A stretch of DNA of 64,000 nt from assembly GCA_963669435.1 (NCBI GenBank), contig OY770025.1:4092001-4156000 (forward strand), given 5' to 3'. Positions 52,405 to 61,989 of the stretch are shown here, one piece after another. Position 1 is the first letter of the stretch. The number at the start of each line of letters is the position of its first letter. A program made the position numbers and the translations under genes. The notes below the pieces were generated by a model that saw nothing but the letters and a program-made list of their open reading frames with translations, was not told where the DNA came from and ran no database searches. The stretch comes from CALJFL01 sp963669435 (GTDB lineage Bacteria > Pseudomonadota > Gammaproteobacteria > Pseudomonadales > Halieaceae).

Positions 52405-53844
52405 TCACTGCTGGCGGGAGAGCGCGACCAGTATGGCCGGGGCTTTCTCCGGGTGCCTGGCAGCCAGGTTAAACGCCAGGATAATACCAGCGCCAAGCGC
52501 CATGATAATCACTGGCAAGGCAATGGAGGGTTCGCTGGTCGTATTGGGGTCAATGAACAACATGCCGGCAATCGAGGCAGACAGGTAAGAGGCCAGCGTG
52601 CCGCAAAACATTGCTCGTAGTCCAAGCCGGGCAAGATCATGCTTGCGATCAGGTGCCAGCTCCCCGAGCCCGCCGATCATAATGGCCACCGCCCCCAGGT
52701 TGGCAAAGCCGCAGAGTGCAAAGGTCGCGATGACAATGGATTTCTGCTCCAGCAGAGCACTTTCCATCAAACTGGTCATTTGCGAGTAAGCGACAAATTC
52801 GTTGATCACTAGTTTGGTGCCCATCAAACCTCCGACCGCTGTAGCGTCCTGAGCAGGTACGCCCATTAGCAGGGCCGCGTAGTGGAAGATACCTCCGAGA
52901 ATACCCCCCAGGGTCAGGTTATTCAGGTCGATATGCATCACCACCGCGTCTTTCGCAGAATCAAAGAATGTGGCGACTAATACCACCCCTAACTTGCCCA
53001 GCAAAAAATCCAGCAGCGCAATAATCGCAATAGCCGCAATTAACATAGCGCACACAACGGCGCCGATCTTCAGGCCGTCGGATGCGCCTGCAGCGATGGC
53101 ATCTATCGCATTGACGGAGGTTTTTTCGACATTGAGTTTCACCTTGCCTCGGGTAGGTGAATCTTCGGTCTCGGGATACATGATCTTGGCGATAACCAGT
53201 GCCCCGGGGATGGCCATGATACTGGCCGCCATCAGGTAGGCAGCAGAGACCCCCATCTGGATATACACCGCCATGATGGCACCTGAAATGCAGGCCATCG
53301 ACCCTGCCATTATGGCCATCAGTTCCGACTGGGTCACCGTGGGCATGTACGGCTTGATCAGGATCTGTGCCTCAACCATACCGACGAATACACTGGAGGT
53401 ATTTGAAGTGGCTTCTGAACCGCTGGCGCCCATGATCTGGTAGATCAGTCCCGATACGAAGCCAACAACCTTCTGCATTAACCCGATGTGATAGGCGAAG
53501 CCGGACAAGGCGGCGACAAAAATCAGCGTGGGAACCAACTTAAAGGCGAACACGAAGGAGCCGGCTGGACCGAATACTTCCATCATTGCGCTTGAATCCG
53601 CCAGTGGTCCCAGGACAAACACCGCCCCATCATTGGCGAAGCCCAGTAGTCGCTCGACCCCTGAGCCCAAAACCTGGAACAGTGCCTGCCCCCAGGGTGT
53701 CCGCAGTACAAACATGGCCAGGATGAGTTGTAAGCTCAGCCCACAGATGACCAGTCGCCAGTTTACCGCGCGGCGGTTATTGGACAGGGATAGAGCCACC
53801 ACGAAAATCGTGATGACTCCGATGAGGCCGGTTAGCTGTCCCAA
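52405..53844 (-). CDS. Concentrative nucleoside transporter (CNT/NupC family)
   Basis: Inner-membrane H+- or Na+-coupled nucleoside importer. 479 residues with about ten hydrophobic segments. The N-terminal LIGVITIFVVALSLSNNRRA VNWR matches NupC-type starts. The substrate-site helix hairpin SGSEATSNTSSVFVGMVEAQ and the later NEFVAYSQM and FALCGFANLGAVAIMIGGLG are CNT hallmarks. The start is TTG at 53844, since no ATG fits, and a ribosome-binding site is not obvious. It lies 21 bp after the TonB receptor stop, so receptor and transporter look like one unit. Confidence 0.92.
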   Translation of the reverse strand: MGQLTGLIGVITIFVVALSLSNNRRAVNWRLVICGLSLQLILAMFVLRTPWGQALFQVLGSGVERLLGFANDGAVFVLGPLADSSAMMEVFGPAGSFVFAFKLVPTLIFVAALSGFAYHIGLMQKVVGFVSGLIYQIMGASGSEATSNTSSVFVGMVEAQILIKPYMPTVTQSELMAIMAGSMACISGAIMAVYIQMGVSAAYLMAASIMAIPGALVIAKIMYPETEDSPTRGKVKLNVEKTSVNAIDAIAAGASDGLKIGAVVCAMLIAAIAIIALLDFLLGKLGVVLVATFFDSAKDAVVMHIDLNNLTLGGILGGIFHYAALLMGVPAQDATAVGGLMGTKLVINEFVAYSQMTSLMESALLEQKSIVIATFALCGFANLGAVAIMIGGLGELAPDRKHDLARLGLRAMFCGTLASYLSASIAGMLFIDPNTTSEPSIALPVIIMALGAGIILAFNLAARHPEKAPAILVALSRQQ

Positions 53845-53865
53845 GGGCGCGGGCTCTGTGCGGGG

Positions 53866-56124
53866 TTAGAAGCTGTACTTGGCCTCGAGGCCCCAGAACG
53901 CCGGTTCGTTGATGAAAGCAGTCAGGTTGAGGAAGTCGATACCGCCATCGACGGTGATCTCATCGGTAATATTGCGTCCGACCAGTGCCACGTCGATATT
54001 GTCGGCGGCATTTTTGTAGCCTAGTCTCACGCCACCCAGCCAGCGCTCTTCGGCGACATATTCAACCGCCTCATAGAGGAAGATGTTGGATTCGTCCCGG
54101 TAGTTCCAGTCGGTGTTGATATAGACGACGGCGCCAGATGACAGCGGTGCGGTGTATGACAAGGCGAAGTTAAACAACCACTCCGGTGAACGCGGCAAGG
54201 GATTGCCATCGACAAACACCGTGTCAAACATGCCAAAGTCCGAGGGGTTATCCGGGACGGCGACCGGATCCAGCATGGTACACAACGGCTCGGAGGTGCA
54301 AGCAGAAGTGGTCAGGTCACGGTCATCGATTTCCGTGTCGTTATAGCTGAGGTTAGCCATGACCCGGAAGTTTTCAACGACCAACCACTCGAAATCGGTT
54401 TCAAAGCCTGCGCCCTTGGTGTTGTCGGCATTGAGCAGAGTGTTGAAGTTGCCGAAGCCACCGGTAGCGGTCAGCTGCTGGTCTTCGATTTCGTAAGAGT
54501 AGATTGCGGCGTTCCAACGCGCACGCCCCTCAAACAGCACAGTCTTCAGACCAAACTCTATTGAGGTCAGGGTTTCCGTATCAGCGGCGCTGGTGAACCC
54601 GAAACGGCCGATGGTAACCGGGCCACGGGATGCCTCCCCTACTCGACCGTATACGCTCATATCGCTGTTCAGGTCATAGTTAAACGCCAGGTCCCAGCTG
54701 ATATAGTCATCGCCTTCCGAAATAGTGGCTGGAAACGCTGTTGAATTGGGCCCGGGAATAACTTCCAGGTCCTTGTCATCATCGGTGTAGCGCAGCCCTG
54801 CAGTCACCGACAGCACATCGGTAAACTTGTATTCCACCTGTCCAAATACCGCCCAGGAACTGGTCTCCTGCTCCACAAAGGTTGTGCGGTCCAGGGCCGG
54901 TGCCGTGAAGTCAGGCGGAATCGACGCGTTGAAGTCGGTACTGCGAATGGTGATATCTTCGTCGAAGTAGAACAGCCCCACCTGGTAGAACATGGTGTCG
55001 GTATCACCTGACAGGCGCAATTCCTGGCTGAACTGGTAATGGTCGTCCAGGCCGTCGCCGGAAGCCACCACGCCGAAGGCATTTCTGCCCAGATCGGCAA
55101 ACTCGGCCGGGTTGAAGGTCACCAGGCCGCCGTCGATGTCCGCGCGGCTAAAGCTGTCCAGGGTGTCGTAACCGGTAATCGACGTCAGGGTGACATTGCC
55201 AAAGTCGTATTCGATGTTGGCGCTGCCGCCGATGTGCTCAAGCTCGAATCCTGCCGGACTGTCCTGGCTGATCTTTTCCTCGTCAAAGCCCGAGCGTAAA
55301 CCTTCTTTGCCCTGCTCCAGTGCGTTGGCATAGAAAATCTGGGGATGGTCGCCGTCCTGGTCAAAGCCATGCACCTTGACCAATGCCGTCAGCGCGTCGC
55401 TGGGCTCAAACAGGAACTGCAGGCGGTAAGCAAACTCGTCGAAGCTTCCCACCGAATCGCCGTCTACAGAATTATCGATCCACTCCTCGCCCCGGTCGGT
55501 GTATTTGACCGACAGCCGGGATGCGACGGTGTCGCTCAGCGCGCCACCGATGGCGAACTCAACCTGTGCCGTTTCGCGACTGCCGTATCCGCCGCTGATA
55601 TAGCCTTCAGTCTCACGGGAGGGCCTGACAGAGTCGATTTTGACCACGCCCGCAGGTGTATTGCGTCCAAACAGAGTCCCCTGCGGACCCTTCAGTACCT
55701 CCACACGTGCCACGTCATACAGCGGCAAGCTTTTCAGTACGGAATTTTCCAGTGCGATATCGTCGAGAATCATCGAGACTGGCTGGTTGGCATTTACGTC
55801 GAAGTCGGTATTGCCCAGCCCGCGAATGTAAAAACGCGGTGACTGGCGGCCGTTGGAAGACTCCACCTGGAGGCTTGGCACTCGACCGGCCAGCGCACGA
55901 ATATTTTCCGCAGAACCGACGAAATCATGAATGGCGTCACCGGAAATGGCAGAGACTGACGCTGGTACGTCTTGCAATGACTGTTCACGTTTCTGTGCAG
56001 TTACCATTACCTCTTCCAGGACCACCTGAGCCAGTGAAGAACTGGCAAACGTGACTCCGGCGGCGAGAATGCTGGTTTTACAGACAAAGGCCACATTATT
56101 GTTTGTTTTTTGAGAAGTCTTCAT
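53866..56124 (-). CDS. TonB-dependent outer-membrane receptor, putative nucleoside receptor
   Basis: 752-residue TonB-dependent transporter. It has a signal peptide (to about residue 32, SSSLAQ), a TonB-box region EEVMVTAQKREQSLQDVPASV, a plug with FYIRGLGN and RVEVLKGPQGTLFGRNTPAG, then a 22-strand barrel ending in a C-terminal Phe (GLEAKYSF). Family members include siderophore, carbohydrate and vitamin receptors. Here immediate linkage to a nucleoside transporter and nucleoside-degrading enzymes suggests nucleosides or nucleic-acid fragments as ligand. That is an inference from context. Confidence 0.9.
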   Translation of the reverse strand: MKTSQKTNNNVAFVCKTSILAAGVTFASSSLAQVVLEEVMVTAQKREQSLQDVPASVSAISGDAIHDFVGSAENIRALAGRVPSLQVESSNGRQSPRFYIRGLGNTDFDVNANQPVSMILDDIALENSVLKSLPLYDVARVEVLKGPQGTLFGRNTPAGVVKIDSVRPSRETEGYISGGYGSRETAQVEFAIGGALSDTVASRLSVKYTDRGEEWIDNSVDGDSVGSFDEFAYRLQFLFEPSDALTALVKVHGFDQDGDHPQIFYANALEQGKEGLRSGFDEEKISQDSPAGFELEHIGGSANIEYDFGNVTLTSITGYDTLDSFSRADIDGGLVTFNPAEFADLGRNAFGVVASGDGLDDHYQFSQELRLSGDTDTMFYQVGLFYFDEDITIRSTDFNASIPPDFTAPALDRTTFVEQETSSWAVFGQVEYKFTDVLSVTAGLRYTDDDKDLEVIPGPNSTAFPATISEGDDYISWDLAFNYDLNSDMSVYGRVGEASRGPVTIGRFGFTSAADTETLTSIEFGLKTVLFEGRARWNAAIYSYEIEDQQLTATGGFGNFNTLLNADNTKGAGFETDFEWLVVENFRVMANLSYNDTEIDDRDLTTSACTSEPLCTMLDPVAVPDNPSDFGMFDTVFVDGNPLPRSPEWLFNFALSYTAPLSSGAVVYINTDWNYRDESNIFLYEAVEYVAEERWLGGVRLGYKNAADNIDVALVGRNITDEITVDGGIDFLNLTAFINEPAFWGLEAKYSF

Positions 56125-56186
56125 GTGTGTCTCTCATTAGCGGTTAAGTTGTTGGGTGCGAGTGCCTTTGGCTGATCGTCCTGGCA

Positions 56187-57401
56187 TCAGGTGACGCTCA
56201 TGGGGAGCGATTTCAGCCCACGGCTGGTGATACCCAGCCTATATTCCGGCTGGTTTTCAGTCCAGCACTCAAAAGTGGAAAATTCACGTAAAAGCGTGGT
56301 GAACATAATTTCCATGTCCAGTCGAGCGAGATGGTTGCCCAGGCAGAAATGTGAGCCCTTGCCAAAGGCGATGTGTCGGTTGGGCGATCGCGCCACGTCG
56401 AAGTGGTCTGGCCGTTCAAACTGGGCCGGGTCACGGTTAGCTGCACCATAAAGCAACCCCACTTTGGTGCCTGCGGAAAAATGCTGTCCAGCAAACTCCA
56501 GGTCTTCGGCGATAAACCGGTGAAAGAATGGCAGCGGTGACTCATAACGGAACATTTCCTGCACCGCCGTGGGCATGTATTGGGGCTCCTCGCGCAGTTG
56601 CTGTAAGGCCTGCGGGTTTCGCAGCAAGGCCAGCATGCCATTGCCGGTGACATCGATGGTCGAGCCGTGCCCCGCGGATAGAATGATGATACAGGTGGAG
56701 ATAAGCTCGTCCTCGCTCATCTCACCGGCTAATTGCGCCTCGACCAACAGGCTGATCAGGTCATCACGCGGTTCTTCCCTGCGCTTTTTGCACAGTGCCA
56801 GCAAATAGTGAGAGAACTCGCTGGCAGCGTGCTCGGCTCGCGCCAGGTCCTCGGTCTGCCGGTCTTGTTCAAAAAACTGCACGATATCTTCGGACCAGGT
56901 GCGCAGGCGTCCACAGTCTTGTGCGGGTACCCCTAACAAGCGCCCAATAATGAGTCCGGGTATGGGTGCCACAAAATCTTCGATAAAATCGAAGCTCCCC
57001 AGCTCACGGATGACCTTGATGCGCTCATCCACCAGTTGCTGTATATCGTCTTTCAGCGAGTTAATGCGCGCGGCGGTAAAGGTCTGGAATACCTGCCGGC
57101 GCAGCCGGTCGTGCATTTCACCCTCACTGTCCAGAATATTTACGCGCACGTAGCGACTGAACACTGGAGTTTGCGACCAATTCTCCGAGGCGCGCTTTTC
57201 TGCCCGTTCTTCCTCGGTCATCAGGTGTTCAAGTGTGCGTAGCAAGCGCTTGTCAGTCGCCAGCGCAAAAACATCGGCAAAGCGTGAAAACAGCCAGATT
57301 CCCCAGGGCTCGTGATAATACACGGGCGCCTGTTCCCGTAACTGGCGATAAACCGGGTACGGGTCGACCGCGAACTGTGTTGAGAACGGGTCAAATTGCA
57401 T
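56187..57401 (-). CDS. Cytochrome P450
   Basis: 404-residue soluble bacterial P450. The heme-binding Cys motif is FGKGSHFCLGNHLARLDMEI near residue 350. The K-helix ExxR core region is at AVQEMFRYESPLPFFHRF. The I-helix oxygen-activation segment reads LSAGHGSTIDVTGNG, a variant with Ser-Thr in place of the usual Thr-Thr. No redox partner is adjacent; the Rieske-type protein at 22.3 kb is unlikely to serve. It lies between the phosphosugar mutase and the TonB receptor on the same strand, 35 and 62 bp away. Substrate unknown. Confidence 0.92.
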   Translation of the reverse strand: MQFDPFSTQFAVDPYPVYRQLREQAPVYYHEPWGIWLFSRFADVFALATDKRLLRTLEHLMTEEERAEKRASENWSQTPVFSRYVRVNILDSEGEMHDRLRRQVFQTFTAARINSLKDDIQQLVDERIKVIRELGSFDFIEDFVAPIPGLIIGRLLGVPAQDCGRLRTWSEDIVQFFEQDRQTEDLARAEHAASEFSHYLLALCKKRREEPRDDLISLLVEAQLAGEMSEDELISTCIIILSAGHGSTIDVTGNGMLALLRNPQALQQLREEPQYMPTAVQEMFRYESPLPFFHRFIAEDLEFAGQHFSAGTKVGLLYGAANRDPAQFERPDHFDVARSPNRHIAFGKGSHFCLGNHLARLDMEIMFTTLLREFSTFECWTENQPEYRLGITSRGLKSLPMSVT

Positions 57402-57436
57402 CGCAGCTCACATCCGAGGGCATCGTATAGGCGCGA

Positions 57437-59158
57437 TTAATCGTCAATTTCAGCGAGAGCGGCCTGATGGGCGCTCACCAGTTTCGCAAGGGATGTTTCC
57501 GCCTGCTCCATCGCGGCGCCAAAATCTTCGGAAGTGACTGCCTGGACAATCTCGTAATAACACTTGACCTTCGGCTCTGTGCCTGACGGTCGCACGATGA
57601 CGCGCGAGCCATCGCCGAGCCGATAGGTTAAGACATCGCTTGCCGGCAGATCCAGTGTGGCCGATGAACCGTTTGCATAGGTCCGCGTGCCGCTCAGTAA
57701 ATCATCGACCATGGTGATCTCAGCATCCCCGATCCGCGAGGGTTTTTGCTCGCGCAGGCTGTCACAGATTGGCCTGGCATCGGGGTTAAGCGCCAGGCTC
57801 CGTTGCGCGGTCAGGTGAATACCGTGCTGACGGTATAATCCTTCGAGCTGACCTTCTACTGAGCTACCCCGCTCTGCCAGCACCTCCGCCATCTGCATAA
57901 AAGCCAGGAGCGCCGACAGCCCATCCTTGTCCCGCACCTGTTCCCCAATCGCATAACCCAAGGCTTCTTCATAGGCGAACAGGAAATGATGCGTGGCGTC
58001 CTCGCGCTGCATTGCCGTATTGGCCAGCCACTTAAATCCAGTCAAGGTCTCGAAGTGTATCGCGCCCCTGGCTGCTGCGATGCGACCCAGCATGCTGGAA
58101 GAAACAATGGTTGAACAAACAATCGGGGTGAATGGATTGTCCATGCTCAGCAGATAGTCGGCCAACAACACACCAACCTGGTCGCCACTCAGCACACGGT
58201 AGTCGCCCGAGTCCTGCCGCACCGCTACCGCGAGACGATCCGCGTCCGGATCGTTTGCGCAGGCCAATGTAGCCTTCTTTTCGGTTGCCAATTGAACTAC
58301 ACGATCCATTGCCCCGGGTTCTTCCGGATTCGGGAAGCTGACCGTGGGAAACGTGCCATCGGGCTGGTGCTGGCTGGGCACACTGTAAAAATCGCTAAAA
58401 CCGTGCTCTGTAAGCAGTGCCCGTGCAATATCACCGCCTACGCCATGCATCGCGGTGTAGGCCACAGAGGTCTTTGCGGATTCGACAGGCGCGGTAAACA
58501 ATGGGGAGGCCTGAATCGCTTCCATATAGCGGTGGTAAAAACTTTCGTCCTGCAGGGCCAATTTGCCCCGCTCTATCGCCTCCTCCATCTCCAGCCATGG
58601 CAAGGCTTCCCCCGCTGCGGTGACAATGGCGCTGGCAATACCCGCGTCGTGTGGCGGGATGATCTGGGCGCCGTTTTCCCAGTACACCTTGTAGCCGTTG
58701 TACTCGGGTGGATTATGACTGGCGGTTATCACCACGCCCGCTGCGGCCCCCTTGTCGAGTACAGCAAAGGCTGCGATTGGTGTCGCAGCAACGTCCGGTG
58801 AGAGGTAGACGATAATATCCATGGCCGCGAGCGTACACGCGGCATCCTCTGCAAATTGCCGTGAATCGGGCCTTCCATCGTAGGCCACTACAACTCCGCG
58901 TGACGCAGCGTTTGGTACCGTGGACAAGAGGTAGGCGCCCAATCCTGCGGATGTTTCACGGACTACCAGACGATTCATCCGGGTGGGGCCAGCGCCCACC
59001 AGTCCACGCAAGCCAGCGGTGCCAAACTCGAGCCTGCCATCGAAGCGCTGCTGTAACTCCGCGCTGTTTCCCTGGTCAAGCAAGGACTGCAATTCTTCGC
59101 GACAAGCGGGATCGGGATCGCGTTCTATCCAGGTTGTAACAAGCTCTTCGATATTCAC
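57437..59158 (-). CDS. Phosphohexose/phosphopentose mutase (PGM2-type)
   Basis: Alpha-D-phosphohexomutase family. It has the phospho-Ser loop ITASHNPPEYNGYKVYW, the metal-binding loop CANDPDADRLAVAV and the phosphate-binding RPSGTEPKVKCYYE near the C-terminus. The N-terminal FDGRLEFGTAGLRGLVGAGP is typical of the PGM2 group, some of which act as phosphopentomutase. Next to purine nucleoside phosphorylase, conversion of (deoxy)ribose-1-phosphate to the 5-phosphate is the likely job. GTG 59158 gives 573 residues beginning at NIEELV; starts further upstream (to 59221) overlap deoD and are less likely. Confidence 0.88.
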   Translation of the reverse strand: MNIEELVTTWIERDPDPACREELQSLLDQGNSAELQQRFDGRLEFGTAGLRGLVGAGPTRMNRLVVRETSAGLGAYLLSTVPNAASRGVVVAYDGRPDSRQFAEDAACTLAAMDIIVYLSPDVAATPIAAFAVLDKGAAAGVVITASHNPPEYNGYKVYWENGAQIIPPHDAGIASAIVTAAGEALPWLEMEEAIERGKLALQDESFYHRYMEAIQASPLFTAPVESAKTSVAYTAMHGVGGDIARALLTEHGFSDFYSVPSQHQPDGTFPTVSFPNPEEPGAMDRVVQLATEKKATLACANDPDADRLAVAVRQDSGDYRVLSGDQVGVLLADYLLSMDNPFTPIVCSTIVSSSMLGRIAAARGAIHFETLTGFKWLANTAMQREDATHHFLFAYEEALGYAIGEQVRDKDGLSALLAFMQMAEVLAERGSSVEGQLEGLYRQHGIHLTAQRSLALNPDARPICDSLREQKPSRIGDAEITMVDDLLSGTRTYANGSSATLDLPASDVLTYRLGDGSRVIVRPSGTEPKVKCYYEIVQAVTSEDFGAAMEQAETSLAKLVSAHQAALAEIDD

Positions 59159-59195
59159 GACCAATAACCCGGGCGTATTCTTAATGCGACCAGGA

Positions 59196-59903
59196 TCAAC
59201 CGATCGCGGTGCGTAGACCAACTTCTATCATGGTGTTGAGTGATAGCTGCCGATCCTCAGACGAGAGTTTGTCGCCACTAGTGATATTGTCGGTGACGGT
59301 ACAAATGGCCAGCGCCTTGGCGCCGAATTCTGCCGCCACACCATACAAGCCAGCCGCCTCCATTTCCACACCGAGAATATCGTACTGGGCCATGGTCGCG
59401 AACATAGCCTGATCCGGCGTATAAAAAAGATCCGCGGAAAACAGGTTGCCTACACGGGTCTCGGCGCCGAGCGCACGTGAGGCTGCCACGGCTCTTTCCA
59501 GTAGGTCGAAATCCGCAATCGCCGCAAAGTCATATCCGCCGAAGCGGATCCGGTTAACGTTGGAATCTGTACAGGCACCCATACCGATTACAACGTCTCG
59601 CAGCCCAACCCTGTCGCTGACGGTGCCACAGCTGCCGACGCGGATTATTTCTTTCACCCCATAGTCACGGATTAACTCTGTAGCGTAGATGGAGGCCGAG
59701 GGTATGCCCATGCCGCTGGCCATCACCGATACCCTCTGGCCTTCATAGGTGCCGGTGAAGCCCAGGACATTACGTACATCGGTTACTTGCTGAGCCTCGT
59801 TCAGAAAGTTGTCCGCGATGTACTTTGCACGTAGTGGATCGCCGGGGAACAACACGGTATCGGCGAAAGCGCCCTCCTCAGCATTGATATGAATGGATGC
59901 CAT
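59196..59903 (-). CDS. deoD: Purine nucleoside phosphorylase, DeoD type
   Basis: Hexameric-type phosphorylase splitting purine (deoxy)ribonucleosides to base and (deoxy)ribose-1-phosphate. Seen are the N-terminal HINAEEGAFADTVLFPGDPL, the phosphate-site GSCGTVSDRV, and the sugar-site GVEMEAAGLYGVAAEFGAKA with the catalytic Asp in TVTDNI. 235 residues (E. coli 239). Followed after 37 bp by the mutase gene and preceded by a secreted adenosine deaminase gene. Confidence 0.95.
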   Translation of the reverse strand: MASIHINAEEGAFADTVLFPGDPLRAKYIADNFLNEAQQVTDVRNVLGFTGTYEGQRVSVMASGMGIPSASIYATELIRDYGVKEIIRVGSCGTVSDRVGLRDVVIGMGACTDSNVNRIRFGGYDFAAIADFDLLERAVAASRALGAETRVGNLFSADLFYTPDQAMFATMAQYDILGVEMEAAGLYGVAAEFGAKALAICTVTDNITSGDKLSSEDRQLSLNTMIEVGLRTAIG

Positions 59904-59987
59904 AATCTGATCTCCAGCGGTTTTCGATTCGGTTCAACGCGTACACAAGCAGCCATTAAATGTAGGTGCAGCGCCCTGGCCTGTCCA

Positions 59988-60015
59988 GCACTAACACTGG
60001 CGCACTAACACGGGC
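59988..60015. repeat. 14-bp tandem duplication
   Basis: GCACTAACACTGGC and GCACTAACACGGGC lie head to tail (59988-60001, 60002-60015), differing at one base, in the 132-bp gap between the adenosine deaminase stop and deoD. It may be a chance duplication or paired protein-binding sites ahead of deoD. Confidence 0.5.
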
Positions 60016-60035
60016 GCAATTGGGTGCAAGGGCGC

Positions 60036-61559
60036 CTACTCGTAATTGGCTTCAAAACGGTTAAAACGCGCCTCGAGATTCCACTGCATGGCCGCTTTTT
60101 CACTTTGATCCAGGAAGGTCTGGCAGCGGCTGGACGGTTCATCGTCGAACCGCTCGCGCTTGCACGCACTGTTGACTATGCCTTCGGACATGTCGTCAAA
60201 AAGATTGTCGCCGGGCAGGTAGCTGTAGGCTAAGGCGTTTCTGGACAGCGACTTGATATCCGCATAACTCAGGTCATACGTTTCCACTGCGCGTTGATAT
60301 TCGTAGGTGATGTCGATGCGTGCTACGCCCTCGTCGTCGGTGGAAAGTGCCAACGGCACACCGTATCGCCGGTAGAGTTCGAAGGGATGATCCTGGCCCG
60401 ACACACCCAGGATGACCGCATTACTGGTGAGATTAATTTCCACCAGGATTTCTTCCTCTGCCATTTGTTTCAGTAACTCATGGGACCTGTCCTCATAAAC
60501 GATATCGACACCGTGGCCGATGCGAGTGGCACCGGCAATATTGATTGCCTTGTCGATATTGCTGCGCAGTGCAGCTGTTGGCACCAGCCCCAGGGACAGC
60601 TCACCGGAATGCAGGGTGATGTGATTGGCGGCATGGGGAAAGCGTTCCCCCAGTGCGCCGATCATTTCCATGTGCCAGTCGTAATCCCTCAGTGCTACTG
60701 GATGGTCTTCAGGCGCGACGTAATTTAGTCCGACATAACGGGGATCATTCTCTACCAACATGAAGGCAAGTACCGTTTGCGCCAGTACCATTTCTCGGGG
60801 CAGTACGCGGATTACCGCTGAAAGGTGCCGTATAGAGACCGCACAGCCAGGCTGGGGGCTACTGGTTTCGCACCCCGACAATGTTTGCCAATCCCGCTCC
60901 ATCTGGTCGGTTTCCGAGACTACCTCATCGTAGATGGCCTGCAATTCTTCGCTCTGCACCCAGGCATCCAGCGTATCGGTATCAAGTTTGCCCATCATGG
61001 ACGCCCCCCACGCCATGGCTCGCTGCATACCGAAGATGTAGATCATCTCCAGGTAATGATTGTTCTGGCGCGCGGCGCGGTTGGCTATTTCGGTCAGCAT
61101 GTCGCCCTCGCGGCCCGAAATGGCGTCTGCGAAGCGCGCAAAAGTGACAAAAAATTGATCGTGGCCCGACATCGAGCCCCACTCGTAGTTTCTGATCGAC
61201 ATGGCATCGATCAGCCGGTTGACCGTTGTCGCATCGTCCTCGATCTCCGCTACTGCAGGCCTGCCATCACTGCTTGCGCACGGCGGCAGTGTGATAGTGG
61301 CGGTGTCCAAGTCGACACACTTGCCGTCTTCGGCTGCCCAGGCGATGTAACTTTCAGCGTAAACTGCGCCGTCGAAATGTGTATGTAACTCGCCCCCTTT
61401 GGGGAAGCGGCCGAGGAAATCACGCAGGAATACACCCTTCTCCTTCACCCGTTCGAAGTACTCGCTGGTTTCGCGTTCGCCCGCCATGCCTGAACCGCCG
61501 TGCATCAGGGGCAGTATCAAGGCAGCGATTTTTACTGGAATAAAGCTGGGTGTTTTCAT
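60036..61559 (-). CDS. Secreted adenosine deaminase (ADGF/CECR1-like)
   Basis: 507-residue deaminase of the metal-dependent hydrolase superfamily, longer than cytosolic adenosine deaminases (about 330-350). An N-terminal signal peptide (MKTPSFIPVKIAALILPLMH with cleavage near SGMAGE) implies a periplasmic or extracellular site. The zinc HxH is in KGGELHTHFDGAVYAESYIA. Further zinc and catalytic residues lie in NHITLHSGELSLG and GHGVDI, and the Asp pair in LALSTDDEGVARID. The layout recalls adenosine deaminase-related growth factors. It would turn adenosine into inosine outside the cytoplasm. Start of the leftward nucleoside gene run. Confidence 0.9.
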   Translation of the reverse strand: MKTPSFIPVKIAALILPLMHGGSGMAGERETSEYFERVKEKGVFLRDFLGRFPKGGELHTHFDGAVYAESYIAWAAEDGKCVDLDTATITLPPCASSDGRPAVAEIEDDATTVNRLIDAMSIRNYEWGSMSGHDQFFVTFARFADAISGREGDMLTEIANRAARQNNHYLEMIYIFGMQRAMAWGASMMGKLDTDTLDAWVQSEELQAIYDEVVSETDQMERDWQTLSGCETSSPQPGCAVSIRHLSAVIRVLPREMVLAQTVLAFMLVENDPRYVGLNYVAPEDHPVALRDYDWHMEMIGALGERFPHAANHITLHSGELSLGLVPTAALRSNIDKAINIAGATRIGHGVDIVYEDRSHELLKQMAEEEILVEINLTSNAVILGVSGQDHPFELYRRYGVPLALSTDDEGVARIDITYEYQRAVETYDLSYADIKSLSRNALAYSYLPGDNLFDDMSEGIVNSACKRERFDDEPSSRCQTFLDQSEKAAMQWNLEARFNRFEANYE

Positions 61560-61989
61560 GATCGATGTACCGGGTTAGAAGCACTTGGGTGACACAGCAA
61601 TGACGTAGGAACCTGTTCACTATAGGTGACACCGAGGGCTCTGAAAACCTATCTCGGGAAATACCTCGGCCCATATTACAAATCGTGCGGATAGCAGCGC
61701 TGCCACCATCCTGGCCTACCTTCATTGCCTGCCATCATTGTCCAACAACGTCGCCGAAACATTCACCGAGAACGGCAATTCTGACCCGTGGCGGATCTGG
61801 CGCTGTTCTGTAAATTGACTAACTACAGTATATAAACTATCGTCAATTCGCTCATCTGCCTATTTTTACAGCGTAAAAGTAGTGTACTCCCTGGCTATTG
61901 CAAGGCGTTCATTGCACCTTGCATTGTGAAGGTTTCCATCCAGGGTTATAAAGCGCGTGCCAGGCAACCGGAAACCTGCAAGGAGCCTC
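61560..61989. other. Divergent intergenic region of the nucleoside locus
   Basis: 430 bp between the adenosine deaminase and deoC starts, with no gene seen. It contains a promoter/operator candidate at 61813-61848, a directly repeated GGTGACAC at 61588 and 61625, and an inverted pair TGCAAGG (61899-61905)/CCTTGCA (61917-61923). An in-frame GTG at 61957 could start deoC 11 codons earlier but has no ribosome-binding site. Confidence 0.5.
61813..61848 (+). promoter_or_regulatory. Candidate deoC promoter framed by an inverted repeat
   Basis: TTGACT (61815-61820) and TATCGT (61838-61843) are 17 bp apart in the deoC direction. The same segment is bounded by AATTGAC (61813-61819) and its exact complement GTCAATT (61842-61848). 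A dimeric repressor bound here would cover both promoter boxes. The regulator is not in the window. Confidence 0.4.
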
